From: Phycisphaerae bacterium
GTDB lineage: Bacteria > Planctomycetota > Phycisphaerae > Phycisphaerales > SM1A02
Reading direction: 5' to 3'
NCBI GenBank assembly: GCA_002683195.1
Contig: NYSW01000079.1
Span: 27,262-91,261, forward strand
Length of the DNA stretch: 64,000 nucleotides
Of the stretch, positions 14,929 to 24,790 are shown piece after piece. Each line of letters begins with the position of its first letter. Within the stretch, counting starts at the first letter, position 1. A program made the translations under genes and the position numbers. The notes beneath the pieces were generated by a model. The model did no database searches. It saw nothing but the letters and a program-made list of their open reading frames with translations, and was not told the DNA's origin.

Positions 14929-16308
14929 TCAGAGCGCGGCCGCTGAAGCAGAGTCGCCGAAGGATTCCACCCGGGCGCCGGTCTTCCGCCCCATCGAGAC
15001 GAAGAGATCGCACAGCGTTGTCTTCGCCGCATGGCGGACCAACCTCCCGGACTCCACTCCACCGCCCCGCCCGGCCACCACGATCGGAAGATCATGATGG
15101 TTGTGCCGGTTCCCGTCGGAGATGGCGCCGCCGTAACACAGGAGCGTGTCGTCGAGCAGGGTCCGGTCGGGCCCGGTCTCGATCGCTTCGAATCTTTCGA
15201 CCAGATCGGCGAACCGCTCGTTCTGCCATCGATTGATCCGACGAATCGCATCGATCTTTGACGAGTCCCCCGCATGATGGGACAAGTGATGGTGCCCTTC
15301 ACGGACCCCGATTTCGGGGAAGGTCCGGTTCGAACCTTCATTGGCCCACATGAAACTGCACACCCGGGTGAGGTCGAGTCGGAAGGCCAGCGTCATGAGA
15401 TCCCCCATGAGTTCCAGATGCTCACGGTAATCACCGGGTACGCCTCGAGGAATCTCTTCGAAACCCCAGGTCGCCGGATCCTGGTCCTGCATCTCGACCC
15501 GTTCGATGCGCCGTTCCATTCCACGAACTCCGTCCAGATATTCGTCGAGCTTCTCTCGATCACGACCGCCCAACCGTTGCGAGAGACGCCGGGCGTCCGC
15601 GCGAACCGAATCAAGAATGCTGCGCCGGCGGCGAAGCCTGGACGCCCGCGCTTCAGCCGTCTCCCTCGCCGGACCCGACATGAAAAGACGCTCGAAGACC
15701 GATCGCGGATTCACTTCCTTGGCGACCGGTGCGCGGGGTGACCGCCAGGCTATGTTCGCGCTGTAGGCACACGAGTATCCAGAGTCGCAATTCCCCGCGG
15801 TCATCGCCGGTTCACAGCCGAGTTCCAGGCTGGCGAAGCGAGTGTCGCCTCGGTGATGATCCGCCATCACCTGGTCGAAGGAGATGCCGTTCTCGATGTC
15901 GCGCCCGGCGGTCTTGCGGGGGTGGGCCCCAGTCAGGAAGCAGGCGGCGCTGCGGGCGTGATCTCCCGGCCCGTCACCCAGGGCACGGGCATTCCCGTGG
16001 GACAACCCGGCGTGAACGTTGATGTGATCCCGCACCCGCCCCAGCGGCGCCAGCAGCGGTGGCAACTCCTCGGGCAGGGATGAAGCGCCCGGTGGTCGAT
16101 CCGCGGCCACGCCCTCGGGCAACCACTCCGGTGCGTGGACGCCGTTGGGAAGAAAGAGGAAGGCAAGGCGAACGGGTCTTGATGCCGCGAAATGCGCCGC
16201 CCGAGCGGTCCGTCCCATTCCAACCGGCGCCATCGTCTCGAGCCAGGGAAGCGCCATCGCGGTCCCGAGTCCTCGGAGCATCATTCGACGGTCGATCGGT
16301 TGATTCAT
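14929..16308 (-). CDS. DUF1552 protein with Tat signal
   Basis: 459 aa. The ATG at 16308 has AGGAG upstream and opens a twin-arginine-like leader, MNQPIDRRMMLRGLGTAMALPWLE. The body matches DUF1552: FLFLPNGVHAPEWLP, a middle GLSHGNARALGDGPGDHARSAA block, SAACFLTGAHP, a SFDQVMADH block, and a late LCYGGAISDGNRHNHHDLP. DUF1552 proteins are widespread in Planctomycetes and are encoded next to DUF1592/1588-type haem proteins, as here: the upstream haem gene ends at 16363, 54 bp before this start. The fold resembles sulfatase/phosphatase-like enzymes but the biochemical role is unknown. Likely periplasmic. Confidence 0.85.
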   Translation of the reverse strand: MNQPIDRRMMLRGLGTAMALPWLETMAPVGMGRTARAAHFAASRPVRLAFLFLPNGVHAPEWLPEGVAADRPPGASSLPEELPPLLAPLGRVRDHINVHAGLSHGNARALGDGPGDHARSAACFLTGAHPRKTAGRDIENGISFDQVMADHHRGDTRFASLELGCEPAMTAGNCDSGYSCAYSANIAWRSPRAPVAKEVNPRSVFERLFMSGPARETAEARASRLRRRRSILDSVRADARRLSQRLGGRDREKLDEYLDGVRGMERRIERVEMQDQDPATWGFEEIPRGVPGDYREHLELMGDLMTLAFRLDLTRVCSFMWANEGSNRTFPEIGVREGHHHLSHHAGDSSKIDAIRRINRWQNERFADLVERFEAIETGPDRTLLDDTLLCYGGAISDGNRHNHHDLPIVVAGRGGGVESGRLVRHAAKTTLCDLFVSMGRKTGARVESFGDSASAAAL

Positions 16309-16362
16309 GGGCAGGCTCCTGAGCGGTCCCTCGACGGTATCGCCCGAATGATCCTCAAACAA

Positions 16363-18798
16363 TCAATCAATGGGCGATTGGGCGGGACGACGCCTGAAGG
16401 CATCACTCAAGGCGATCATCTCCACCGCGGTCGACACCGTGGGACGTTCCTGCAGCGCGCCGGCCAGCCGGTCCAGCAAAGGTTCGTCCCGCCATTCCGG
16501 ACCCCGGCCCAAGGCATAGATGAACAGATGTTTGGCGAACGAGCGAAGCAGTGCCGGGTCACGTATCAGGACGTCCCGAAGATCCAGAGGGCCGTCGATT
16601 CGCGTGCCATCCGGGAGTCGAGCCGCGGTATCGATCGGCATTCCCTCATCGCTGTCCCGCCAACGGCCGGCGGCATCAAGGGATTCCATCGCGAATCCCA
16701 GGGCATCCATTCGAACGTGACAGGAAGCGCATTCCGGATCCGCCCGGTGCGCTTCAAGCATCGCCCGCAGGGAGTCGGACGCCTCGGCCCCGCGAGGCTG
16801 GGAAGGTAGTTGGTCGACTCCCGGAGGTGGCGGAGGCGGCGGACAATCCAGCAGCGACTGCAAGACCCACTTTCCTCGCTTGACCGGTGAAGTCCGCGTC
16901 GGATTGCTGGTCGACATGAGGACGCTCGCATGGCGAAGAACCCCGAGGGCCGCATGCGGAACGCCGGCAGCGGACAGATCGACCCGGACGAAACCTTCCG
17001 GCGGAAGATCGAGGTCCTCCAGTCGATAGTGTTCTGCGAGCCGAGCGGACAGCCACGAGGCATCGGAAGAAAAGAGATCGGTGAGGGGCCGGTCCTCGCG
17101 GACGATCTCTTCGAAGGCACGAACCGTCTCCTCCCGCATGTCGGCGAGCGTCACACGATCGATGTCACCAAACCGATCTGGATCGGGCTCAAGTCCTTCC
17201 ACCGCGTCGATGTGCAACCACTGGACCGCGAAGTGCGCCGCCAGCGATCGCGGCGCGTCACCCGCAAGCAGACGACGGACTTCACGTCGAATTCCGACTT
17301 CATCATCCAGACGCCCCCGACGCGCGGCATCAAGAAGTCGCTCGTCCGGCGGGCCGCCGCGAAGAAATCCACCCAACCTTCGTGCGATCGCGTACCCATC
17401 CAGGGCCACGGTGCCATCGGATGCCGGTGTCGCCTCCGGGTGGTCCCGTTCGATGCGATAAAGAAACTCCGGACTCGCGATGCCGTAGGCCACGAGTGCT
17501 CGCTGCCGGGCCACGAGCGAGGGGCGTTTCGTCGACTCTGCCGCGGCGGCGGCGGCGATCGCCGCATCCGCGATCCGATAGGCCTCATCGGTCGGAATCG
17601 GCCGACCCCAGCAACGCTCGAGCAGACGCCGCGCTGCGCGGGCCATCGCGAGTCGCGTTCCTCCATTCAACATGCTTGCGTTCATCGAACGTTGGAATCG
17701 GCCGGGCTCGGGGGCGTCCAGCGGGCCGATCACTCGCAGGCCGAGTAGCAATGCGTTGCGATCCCGCCGCGACGGATCCGGATGGTCGGGATCGAAGAAG
17801 TCGTTGATGAACGCTGCTCCCAACCTGAGCTGCCGGTCACCGATTTCGAATTCGATCGCATGCGTCGATGGTTTCGCGGGGCTTTCGGGCACGTCGACCA
17901 CCCGGATCGTTCGGCGGTCGATCCGCAGGGCGAAACGGACCGGTTCCTCCCCGGCCTGCCGACCGGCCAGATCGAATTCGGCTCGATACCGGCCCGGCCG
18001 TTTCATGGTCACATCCGCGGCGATCTCCCCCCGTCGATTGATCCAGGCTCCCTCCCGACGAATGGTCCCCCCCCTGGTCTCCGCAAGCGGAACGTTTCGA
18101 ACGTCCGCCACGTCGTTCGCAGGATCGATGATGGTCCTTCGAGCCACGAGTTCGGCCAGGTCCATGATCTTCTCGATCAACAGCGGGGAAGTGGAAAGGA
18201 CCTCGCCCAGATGATCGAAACCGTGTCCCACGTCGTCGGCCGGGAGATCACCGATGATCGACTGGATGCCTTCGATCTCTCCGAAGATGTCTTCAATGGT
18301 GCGAGCGAGTTCTCGGCGGCTCAATCGCCGGATCACCACCGCGGGCACGCCGGCCGTCGTGAGGCGATCGGCGAACAGATTCCCGAGAATCGAAACCGCT
18401 TGTCGGTATTCCTCGTTTCCGGGTCGGGACATCGCGGTTTCGTCGGGTGAGGCGTCCACATCGATCGGTGGCATGTCCCGAGCACGGAGTCGATCACGGA
18501 TCTTCAGCAGAAGTTCCGGTTCGATACCGGGATCCGACGGATCCGCCGCCACGTCATCAAGGACCACGCCACCCACCGCACGGCGGCCACCATGACAGTC
18601 GAGACAGAACACATCCACGAATTCACCCAGAGCCCCGGCGTCCATGACATCGACCGGTGGCTCGACCAGATCCACGATCTGGGCCGGCCCGGCCTCGGGG
18701 TCGCCGGCGGCGAGTGGTGCGAGCAGAGAGAGGAACACCGCTCCTCGGAGGCATCCACCCAGTCTCCGCCTCGACCGATGAAGGCCGACGCCCGTCAT
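16363..18798 (-). CDS. Exported DUF1587/1592/1588/1585 haem-type protein
   Basis: 811 aa with a signal peptide ending near residue 31. A cytochrome-like site CLDCH lies at 65-69, in the usual planctomycete position before the DUF1587 region (SRRELARTIEDIFGE near 158). DUF1595 and DUF1592 regions follow (RLGGFLRGGPPDERLLDAAR), then DUF1588 with SNPTRTSPVKRGKWVLQSLL and a second ECASCH near 688. It ends in a DUF1585 tail (RSFAKHLFIYALGRGPEWRDEP). Such proteins are thought to act in periplasmic oxidation of complex substrates, but no member's reaction is firmly established. It overlaps the upstream lipoprotein gene by 4 nt (ATGA) and precedes the DUF1552 gene. Confidence 0.85.
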   Translation of the reverse strand: MTGVGLHRSRRRLGGCLRGAVFLSLLAPLAAGDPEAGPAQIVDLVEPPVDVMDAGALGEFVDVFCLDCHGGRRAVGGVVLDDVAADPSDPGIEPELLLKIRDRLRARDMPPIDVDASPDETAMSRPGNEEYRQAVSILGNLFADRLTTAGVPAVVIRRLSRRELARTIEDIFGEIEGIQSIIGDLPADDVGHGFDHLGEVLSTSPLLIEKIMDLAELVARRTIIDPANDVADVRNVPLAETRGGTIRREGAWINRRGEIAADVTMKRPGRYRAEFDLAGRQAGEEPVRFALRIDRRTIRVVDVPESPAKPSTHAIEFEIGDRQLRLGAAFINDFFDPDHPDPSRRDRNALLLGLRVIGPLDAPEPGRFQRSMNASMLNGGTRLAMARAARRLLERCWGRPIPTDEAYRIADAAIAAAAAAESTKRPSLVARQRALVAYGIASPEFLYRIERDHPEATPASDGTVALDGYAIARRLGGFLRGGPPDERLLDAARRGRLDDEVGIRREVRRLLAGDAPRSLAAHFAVQWLHIDAVEGLEPDPDRFGDIDRVTLADMREETVRAFEEIVREDRPLTDLFSSDASWLSARLAEHYRLEDLDLPPEGFVRVDLSAAGVPHAALGVLRHASVLMSTSNPTRTSPVKRGKWVLQSLLDCPPPPPPPGVDQLPSQPRGAEASDSLRAMLEAHRADPECASCHVRMDALGFAMESLDAAGRWRDSDEGMPIDTAARLPDGTRIDGPLDLRDVLIRDPALLRSFAKHLFIYALGRGPEWRDEPLLDRLAGALQERPTVSTAVEMIALSDAFRRRPAQSPID

Positions 18799-20273
18799 TC
18801 GTCGGCGCCCGGATCGGGATCGAGAGACAGGAGGATCCGAAGACGAGCCGGCGCCGGACGATCCGACTTGGAGTTCCCCTCCAGCGATCGCACCACGTCG
18901 GACATCGGCGTCAGGTCACGATCGAGTCGCGCCGCGACCAGCGCTCGATTCCAGTCGGATCGCGTCTCCTCGTCGAGCGTGCGTTCCCAGAAGATCACCT
19001 CTGCGAGATCCTGGCCGACGAGCAGGACGTCATCGAAGATCTCGCGCTGGACGTCTTCGTCGGGAACCGCCCAACTCGCATGAAAGACTGGCGGGGCGAG
19101 GCGGCGTCGCTGCTCCGCCGGATAGATCCGAGTCGAGAAGGTCACGGTTCCGAGACTCTCATCCCAGTTCCCATTGGTGATGAACGGCTCCACCCCGGTC
19201 TCCAGCACGACTTCACTCTCGAGGGGCGAATCCCCGCCCCCGATCGGAATTCCAAAGGGTCCCGGGAGACCGATGAATCGATTGCCCGCTCGCAATTTGG
19301 CCTTGTCTTCCTCGCTCACGGCCGGTGATTCCAACATCACTTCCATGGCCTCGTCGGATGTGTTGACCCACCAGAGGAAACTCAGACCCAACAGAATCAA
19401 CTGCTGGTTCTCCGGACCGATGCGACCCGGCTCGGCTTCGGGGACGAAACGGCGGACGGTTCTTTCGACGATCGGATCCGCCAGCGTCGTCCGCGACCAG
19501 TCTCGCTCACCGGCCGAAACCCAGCCGTCAATGCCCGACAGCAATGCCAGCTGGCCTTCCTCGGCCTCGATCCAACCTCGCTCGATCGCGAAGCCGACCA
19601 ACGGGGTGAAGATCTGGATCTGGAACCACTCGTCTTCGCTCCGGGGTCCTCGAGCCGCGGGCGGGCGGAACTGGTAGTCGACTCGCTGCCCCTGCTGTAC
19701 GAATCCGTTGGCGGTGAAACGCAGAAACCCGCTCATCATGTCGGGAATCAATTCCTCATCCGCGAACCGCCTCCATTCCTGGCGCGCGTCTTCATCGTCG
19801 ATGCGACCTTCGAAGAAGGTCACCGCGAGTCGCATCCAGAGTTCACCCGCATCCATCCGGGTCCGGAACGCCTTCCAGTCATCACGCCCGTCGCCGAATT
19901 GTTCGACGTACAGGAAGGACGATCCGAAACCGCCGGCGAGACTGGACCAGCCGTTTCGATTTCCAAGTTCACTGGGAAGATCCCGGTCGCCGAATCCGGC
20001 CTCGAACCGCACTCCATCCCGCCCGTCATCCCGTTGGGACGGGCCCGATTCATAGGCCTTGGCGATGCGGTCCAGTTCATCGGAGTCGGCACGATTGGTT
20101 TCGAAGACCCGCTCCGGCCCGTTCGAACCGACTCGCATTTCGACCCGGACCTGCCGGTTCGTGCACCCGGAACCCGCGACCGTCATCGTGGCGAGGACCC
20201 CCAGAAGCATCGGCCTCCAGCCGGCGAAAGCGATGGAAGACCAGTTCGAGGACGATCGAAGGAAGGGTGACAT
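18795..20273 (-). CDS. Large putative lipoprotein, unknown function
   Basis: 492 aa. Signal peptide with lipobox AGSGC, Cys37. The mature region starts with a short beta segment (VRVEMRVGSNGPERVFETN) and is otherwise acidic and Trp-rich, with no domain I recognise. The ATG at 20273 has AGGA at 7-nt spacing. The stop codon overlaps the start of the DUF1592 haem gene in an ATGA, so the two products are translationally coupled and probably act together in the envelope. Confidence 0.75.
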   Translation of the reverse strand: MSPFLRSSSNWSSIAFAGWRPMLLGVLATMTVAGSGCTNRQVRVEMRVGSNGPERVFETNRADSDELDRIAKAYESGPSQRDDGRDGVRFEAGFGDRDLPSELGNRNGWSSLAGGFGSSFLYVEQFGDGRDDWKAFRTRMDAGELWMRLAVTFFEGRIDDEDARQEWRRFADEELIPDMMSGFLRFTANGFVQQGQRVDYQFRPPAARGPRSEDEWFQIQIFTPLVGFAIERGWIEAEEGQLALLSGIDGWVSAGERDWSRTTLADPIVERTVRRFVPEAEPGRIGPENQQLILLGLSFLWWVNTSDEAMEVMLESPAVSEEDKAKLRAGNRFIGLPGPFGIPIGGGDSPLESEVVLETGVEPFITNGNWDESLGTVTFSTRIYPAEQRRRLAPPVFHASWAVPDEDVQREIFDDVLLVGQDLAEVIFWERTLDEETRSDWNRALVAARLDRDLTPMSDVVRSLEGNSKSDRPAPARLRILLSLDPDPGADE

Positions 20274-20313
20274 TCTTCGATCCTAGCCTCGTTCGCGGCC
20301 GGGCCAGCATCAA

Positions 20314-20961
20314 TCAAGCATCCGGACGCCGTGCCCTGCCCAGCCAGGCTGCGGCCCCGTCATCCCACGAGGTGGTCCAATAGCGGCACGCCTCGATTCC
20401 AACGACTTCCAAACCCGCTTCCAACAGTGAGGTCTCCAGTTCCTCCCGTCTCATTCGGCGGGGTCCCCCGCTTCGGGTTTCCGCGTCGCTGAAGACCACC
20501 ACCACGAATTCTCCGCCGGGCCGGAGGGCCTGGGTGACGCCCGCCAGGTAGCGGCGTCGATCATCGTTTGAAAAGACGTGCAGGACACCAGCGTCCAGAA
20601 TGGACCGAAACGGCCCCGGAGGAACACTGGCCCTCAGGTCCACCACCTCGAAGGTCACCCGTTGAGCGACCTGGGCCAGGCGAACGCCGTCTTCGGCCGA
20701 CCGCACCGCCGCCGGAACCGAGTCGACCCCCAGTGCCCGCATTTCCGGACGCCGCGCGGCGATCTCGATCAGATTCTGACCCGTTCCACAGCCGGCATCG
20801 AGGAGCGGTCCCTCTGCGAGCCAGCCGCGATCCAGGATCTCCTGAACCACTGGTTGTGGTCGACCGATGCACCACGCTGGCGTGCCACGCTCGTAGGCGG
20901 TCGCGAATTGCCGATGCGGGACGCCCTGTTCACCGGGGAAGCCGGTCGGTTCAGAATTCAT
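20314..20961 (-). CDS. Class I SAM-dependent methyltransferase
   Basis: 215 aa, cytoplasmic. The SAM-binding motif LLDAGCGTGQNLIEIAAR lies near residues 56-73. It is followed by the acidic loop LGVDSVPAAV, a FRSILDAGVLHVF post-motif and the strand RPGGEFVVVVFSDAE. The opening CIGRPQPVV resembles thiopurine- or tellurite-type methyltransferases, so a small-molecule substrate is likely. The start ATG overlaps the stop of the upstream exported protein gene (ATGA), indicating coupling. Confidence 0.75.
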   Translation of the reverse strand: MNSEPTGFPGEQGVPHRQFATAYERGTPAWCIGRPQPVVQEILDRGWLAEGPLLDAGCGTGQNLIEIAARRPEMRALGVDSVPAAVRSAEDGVRLAQVAQRVTFEVVDLRASVPPGPFRSILDAGVLHVFSNDDRRRYLAGVTQALRPGGEFVVVVFSDAETRSGGPRRMRREELETSLLEAGLEVVGIEACRYWTTSWDDGAAAWLGRARRPDA

Positions 20962-21695
20962 GAGTCGTTCTCTTCGTAGGACACGTCGCCACCCGAGCCT
21001 AGTTTGAGAACCAGCGACCGCAGGGCGTTCACTTCTTCGTCGGGATCACCTCGACCCAGCTCAGACAAGGCGGCGACCAGATCCGCCATGTCCAGATCAC
21101 CATCCCCGTCCCGGTCGTCCGGGAGTTCGCCGGCGACCACGATGTCAAGATCGACCGACCACCACATCAGAACCCGCTCGCCGGGCGCCAGCACCGCTTC
21201 GATTCTCATGACGAGTCGGTCACCCTCCCCTTCCACCGCGTGGTAGGACCACGCCGGATTCAGGGGATGGCATCCGATTCGAAGGTCGAACGAGGCGGCG
21301 CGGGTCGAAACGAATTCAATCTCTCCGAACAGCAGCCGCGGTCGCCGGTCGACTGGGAATTCATGGTGATATCGAAGTCTCCGCCGGACGGGCGAGAGGT
21401 TCTCCATCCACGCCGTGCCGATGTCGATCACCCTGTCCGACGAGCGCGACGATCGGATGTAGTCGGCGTAGACCACTCGAGTCTGTGTCATCTCGAACGG
21501 GCGGCGGCGAATCAGGTCGCTCGGGCCGGCGTCCACGATCGCGGGCATGGGGATCAAGGGTGATGGACACTCATCGGCGCCCACCGTCCCCGTCAACCCG
21601 ATGGCGACGATGGAGGCGATCACCCGAACCGCCCGGTCGACGAACCGGACTTCGGTCACGGCACAAAAAGACCGACGGATCTTCCGTCCGATCAT
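20958..21695 (-). CDS. Exported protein with a dockerin-like calcium motif
   Basis: 245 aa from the ATG at 21695 (GAGG at 8-nt spacing). It has a signal peptide with an extended charged n-region and a hydrophobic VIASIVAIGLTGTVGA core. The middle is beta-rich without a known domain. Near residue 197 it has DDRDGDGDLDMADLVAALSELG, one EF-hand/dockerin-like calcium loop with helix, of the type common at the ends of planctomycete secreted proteins. In Clostridia dockerins bind cohesins; in Planctomycetes the role is not settled. Co-translated with the downstream methyltransferase. Confidence 0.65.
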   Translation of the reverse strand: MIGRKIRRSFCAVTEVRFVDRAVRVIASIVAIGLTGTVGADECPSPLIPMPAIVDAGPSDLIRRRPFEMTQTRVVYADYIRSSRSSDRVIDIGTAWMENLSPVRRRLRYHHEFPVDRRPRLLFGEIEFVSTRAASFDLRIGCHPLNPAWSYHAVEGEGDRLVMRIEAVLAPGERVLMWWSVDLDIVVAGELPDDRDGDGDLDMADLVAALSELGRGDPDEEVNALRSLVLKLGSGGDVSYEENDS

Positions 21696-21811
21696 CACGA
21701 AGACCTCTGAGCATTGACTCGGTTGGCAGCCGGACGTTCCAGACGCCGAAAAACAGCATAGGAGCAACCCATGCCACCGTCACGGTTCCCCGCTCTTTTC
21801 CTGAAGAACTG

Positions 21812-21841
21812 CCCCTGATCGTGATCGCCGCGGATCAGGGG
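21812..21841 (-). terminator. Hairpin at the end of the haem-binding protein gene
   Basis: Arms CCCCTGATC and GATCAGGGG (9 bp) overlap the stop codon of the minus-strand gene at 21835. On the minus strand the stem is followed by CAGTTCTTCAGG, a weak U-rich tail. Probably a terminator or 3'-end stabilising stem. Confidence 0.5.
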
Positions 21842-24771
21842 GGCCTCTGAAATGCCGGATCATCGGGATTTCCGGCAGATCGCAGATAGGCCAGGAGGTC
21901 GAGCACTTCATCCATCGACGCGGTGTCCATCAGGCCCGCCGGCATTGGAGAAGCGGGTTCTTCGGAGACGATGTCCTCGAGCGCCACTTCGGTTCGCAGG
22001 ACTCCAGCCCGTGGATCCGGGGCGATCGCGAGTGACGAGGCGGTTCGTTCGATGGGCAGGCCCAGGACGAGTTCATCCTTCCGGGTCCGCACCAGCACAC
22101 CGGCGTACTGATCGGAAAGATCGCGAGCGGGATCGATCGAAGCGATCAACAGATCACGCGGGGAGAATCGAGCCCCCACACCGGTCAGATCCGGTCCGTA
22201 GGCGATACCCACGCCCCCCACCTGATGACACGCACCACATTGCAGCGCGGTGAAGAGCGATTCTCCCCGAGCGAAGTCACGCCCCGCGTTCACACGGGAG
22301 AGATGTGGCTCGAAGGCTTCAACGTCCCACGCTCGGACGAACCTTCGCGCCTCGACATCACGAGATTCCTTTCCCCTGGCTTCCGCGAGGTTCGCGAGTC
22401 GCTGGCTTGCCATCGGGCCGAGATGCGGAGCGATGGCTTCTCGAATGGCGTTCACGTAGCCGGGAAAACTCGCGCCGCCGGTTTCAGTGGCGAGGCGATC
22501 GAGAGCATCGACCGCCGCGTCGATCGAGTCCTCGTCCCAACCTTCCGATTGAAGTCTCAACGCATGAAGATGGTGAATCGCTTCCTGCGGACTCGATGCC
22601 GCGGTGACCAGAGGCATCGTCCGTTGAACCACGAACGGTGCCTCCAGGGCCACGAGCACTTCGACCAGAATCCGATCCGCATCGAATCGTCCGGTGGGAT
22701 AGACCTCGTCGAGCAGTGCGAGCACCGTCTCCCGGTCGGCCGGATCGAGCGGGCCGTGACGGGTCCAGAGGAGGGCCAGAGCACGGGCGAGAGCCCGGCG
22801 ACCGTGAGCCGAGTCGTCCTCCGATGCGGCGTCGAGGATTCGCTCGAGACTGCCGATCGCCTGGGCCCGGTCACCGGCCCGCATGGTCGCGAGCATGATT
22901 TCCCAGCCCCCATCGGCGGCTGGCAGCATTCGACCTTCTTCGAGCATGATCGCGGCCGCGTCTCGGGAATCATCGACCGCGAGATCGCCGCGATTCGCCG
23001 CTCGCAGACGATGTTCGAAGCCCACTCTCGCTGCCCGACGGACCGCGGAATCACGATCTCCCATCGCAGCGAGCAGATCCTCGAGCTCGACCGCATCGGG
23101 GTCGCGATGAGAGATTTCAACCGCTTGCCGGCGATTTCGGTCCGCGTCCGGACTCGATACCGCGGCCGAAGCGGCGGCGCCGGTCCACCGGACTCGGTAG
23201 AGCCCCGACTGTGAACCACGTCCACCGGTCGAGAGAACCATCGAACCATCGGGCGCGAACGCGAAATCGGTGACATTGAAGGGACGACCTTGGAGAAACG
23301 GTCGTGGCTCCCCGCGATACGTGGCACCGTCCGGCGTCATTTCCACCGCAAGCACTCGTCCATAGGCCCAGTCGCCGAGGAACATGCTGCTTCGCCAGGG
23401 TTCGGGGAAATCGGATCGATGCCCGCTCGCCACGCCGGTGGGACTCCCCGCATCCATCTCGAGCACCGCGGGGAAGGCTTCCGCGGAATCGAGCGGCCAC
23501 TTGCCGCTGCCCGACCGCCAACCGAATTCCGCACCGGAGACGAGATGGACGAACCGCGGCGTCCGGTACCACGGCAGGCCGATGTCCCATTCCATGTCGG
23601 CGTCGTAGGTGAAGAATTCTCCGTCTGCATTGAAATCCAGGTCGTAGGGATTCCGCATTCCGGCCGCCATGATCTCCCACTCACTCGCCTCGAGATCCGT
23701 ACGCAGAAGAACTCCGCCGGGTGATCGAATCCCCACCGCATGACCGCGCGGATCCCAGATCCTTTCAATCACGGTGTCTTCCGCCCAGCCGTCGTGCGGC
23801 GATGGCGTCCGGAGGGGTGAAGGCAGCGAGGCGTAGTTTCCGTTGACCATCCAGATCATTCCATCCGGCCCGAGGACCATTCCGTGCGGCCCGTGCTCGG
23901 ATCCGCTGCCATAGGCACCGAGGCGTTCGACCGTTTCGTATCGATCATCGCCGTCGGAATCGCGAAATCGCCAGAGTCCGCCGGTGCGCTTCGGATCGTC
24001 GGCGACGTTGGCATAGATGTCGTCGCCGACCACGAGCAGACCCTGGGCCCGGCCGATGTCCTCGTGCAGGCGTTCGACCAGTGCCGACCCGCCCTTGATC
24101 TCCGACGGCGTGATCCGGAGCAGCGGTCCGTATTGCGGAGAGATGACCACCCGCCCTCGGTCATCCACGGTCATCGCGCTCCAGGAACCTTCTCCGGGCC
24201 GGGCCGCGTGCAGGAGTTCGACCTCGAAGCCATCGGGAACCCTGATGTCTTCCACCGGCGTGGCCAATCCTTCGGCGAATGGGTTCTTCCAGATCCCGGT
24301 CGCCGCCACCGCGGTGCCGAAATCGAACGGCCGACGGGATTTTTCCGCCCCGACGATCTCCCAGTCGACATCACTGACCCGGGTCAGATCTCCATCCGCA
24401 TGCTCGACCGTGATCACCGCCGCGAGCCCGGCTGGTCCACTCTCATTGAGACAGTCGAATTCCAATCGCCGTTTCCCGGCGGCGGGCTGGTCGAGTTCGT
24501 ACCACCCCGGCACCGACCAATCGGCGTGACGCAGAACCACCTCGCCGTCGAGACGAACCACCAGGCGATTGTCCGCGGTGGCCCGGATCGACAACCTGGT
24601 CGCCCCTTCGGGCACTTCGATGGTGGTCGCGAAAACCGCCTTTTCACCATCACCCGGATCGTCCGAAGACCAGATCCAGTGGGGTGAGGGCGGGGCGGAA
24701 GACGAGGAGGCCGCGATCATCGTCGTCGCGACGACGACGGCGGCCCATCCGATCTTGAAGTGGTCGGGCAT
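21835..24771 (-). CDS. PVC-type haem-binding dehydrogenase-like protein (propeller, HEAT, CxxCH)
   Basis: 978 aa, exported (signal peptide about 1-27). The N-terminal beta-sandwich (about 30-150) resembles the putative carbohydrate-binding segment of this family. Next comes a six-bladed propeller like soluble glucose/sorbosone dehydrogenases (IRVPDGFEVELLHAARPGEGSWSAMTVDDRGRVVI split over two blades, then HGPHGMVLGPDGMIWMVNGN). A HEAT-like helical region follows (about 560-820). The C-terminus is a cytochrome c domain with CGACH near 844 and a distal LMDTASMDEVLDLLAYL. In the family the propeller is thought to oxidise sugars and pass electrons to the haem, although no activity is proven here. 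Confidence 0.85.
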   Translation of the reverse strand: MPDHFKIGWAAVVVATTMIAASSSSAPPSPHWIWSSDDPGDGEKAVFATTIEVPEGATRLSIRATADNRLVVRLDGEVVLRHADWSVPGWYELDQPAAGKRRLEFDCLNESGPAGLAAVITVEHADGDLTRVSDVDWEIVGAEKSRRPFDFGTAVAATGIWKNPFAEGLATPVEDIRVPDGFEVELLHAARPGEGSWSAMTVDDRGRVVISPQYGPLLRITPSEIKGGSALVERLHEDIGRAQGLLVVGDDIYANVADDPKRTGGLWRFRDSDGDDRYETVERLGAYGSGSEHGPHGMVLGPDGMIWMVNGNYASLPSPLRTPSPHDGWAEDTVIERIWDPRGHAVGIRSPGGVLLRTDLEASEWEIMAAGMRNPYDLDFNADGEFFTYDADMEWDIGLPWYRTPRFVHLVSGAEFGWRSGSGKWPLDSAEAFPAVLEMDAGSPTGVASGHRSDFPEPWRSSMFLGDWAYGRVLAVEMTPDGATYRGEPRPFLQGRPFNVTDFAFAPDGSMVLSTGGRGSQSGLYRVRWTGAAASAAVSSPDADRNRRQAVEISHRDPDAVELEDLLAAMGDRDSAVRRAARVGFEHRLRAANRGDLAVDDSRDAAAIMLEEGRMLPAADGGWEIMLATMRAGDRAQAIGSLERILDAASEDDSAHGRRALARALALLWTRHGPLDPADRETVLALLDEVYPTGRFDADRILVEVLVALEAPFVVQRTMPLVTAASSPQEAIHHLHALRLQSEGWDEDSIDAAVDALDRLATETGGASFPGYVNAIREAIAPHLGPMASQRLANLAEARGKESRDVEARRFVRAWDVEAFEPHLSRVNAGRDFARGESLFTALQCGACHQVGGVGIAYGPDLTGVGARFSPRDLLIASIDPARDLSDQYAGVLVRTRKDELVLGLPIERTASSLAIAPDPRAGVLRTEVALEDIVSEEPASPMPAGLMDTASMDEVLDLLAYLRSAGNPDDPAFQRPP

Positions 24772-24790
24772 CCCCCGATCCTACCCAGAG

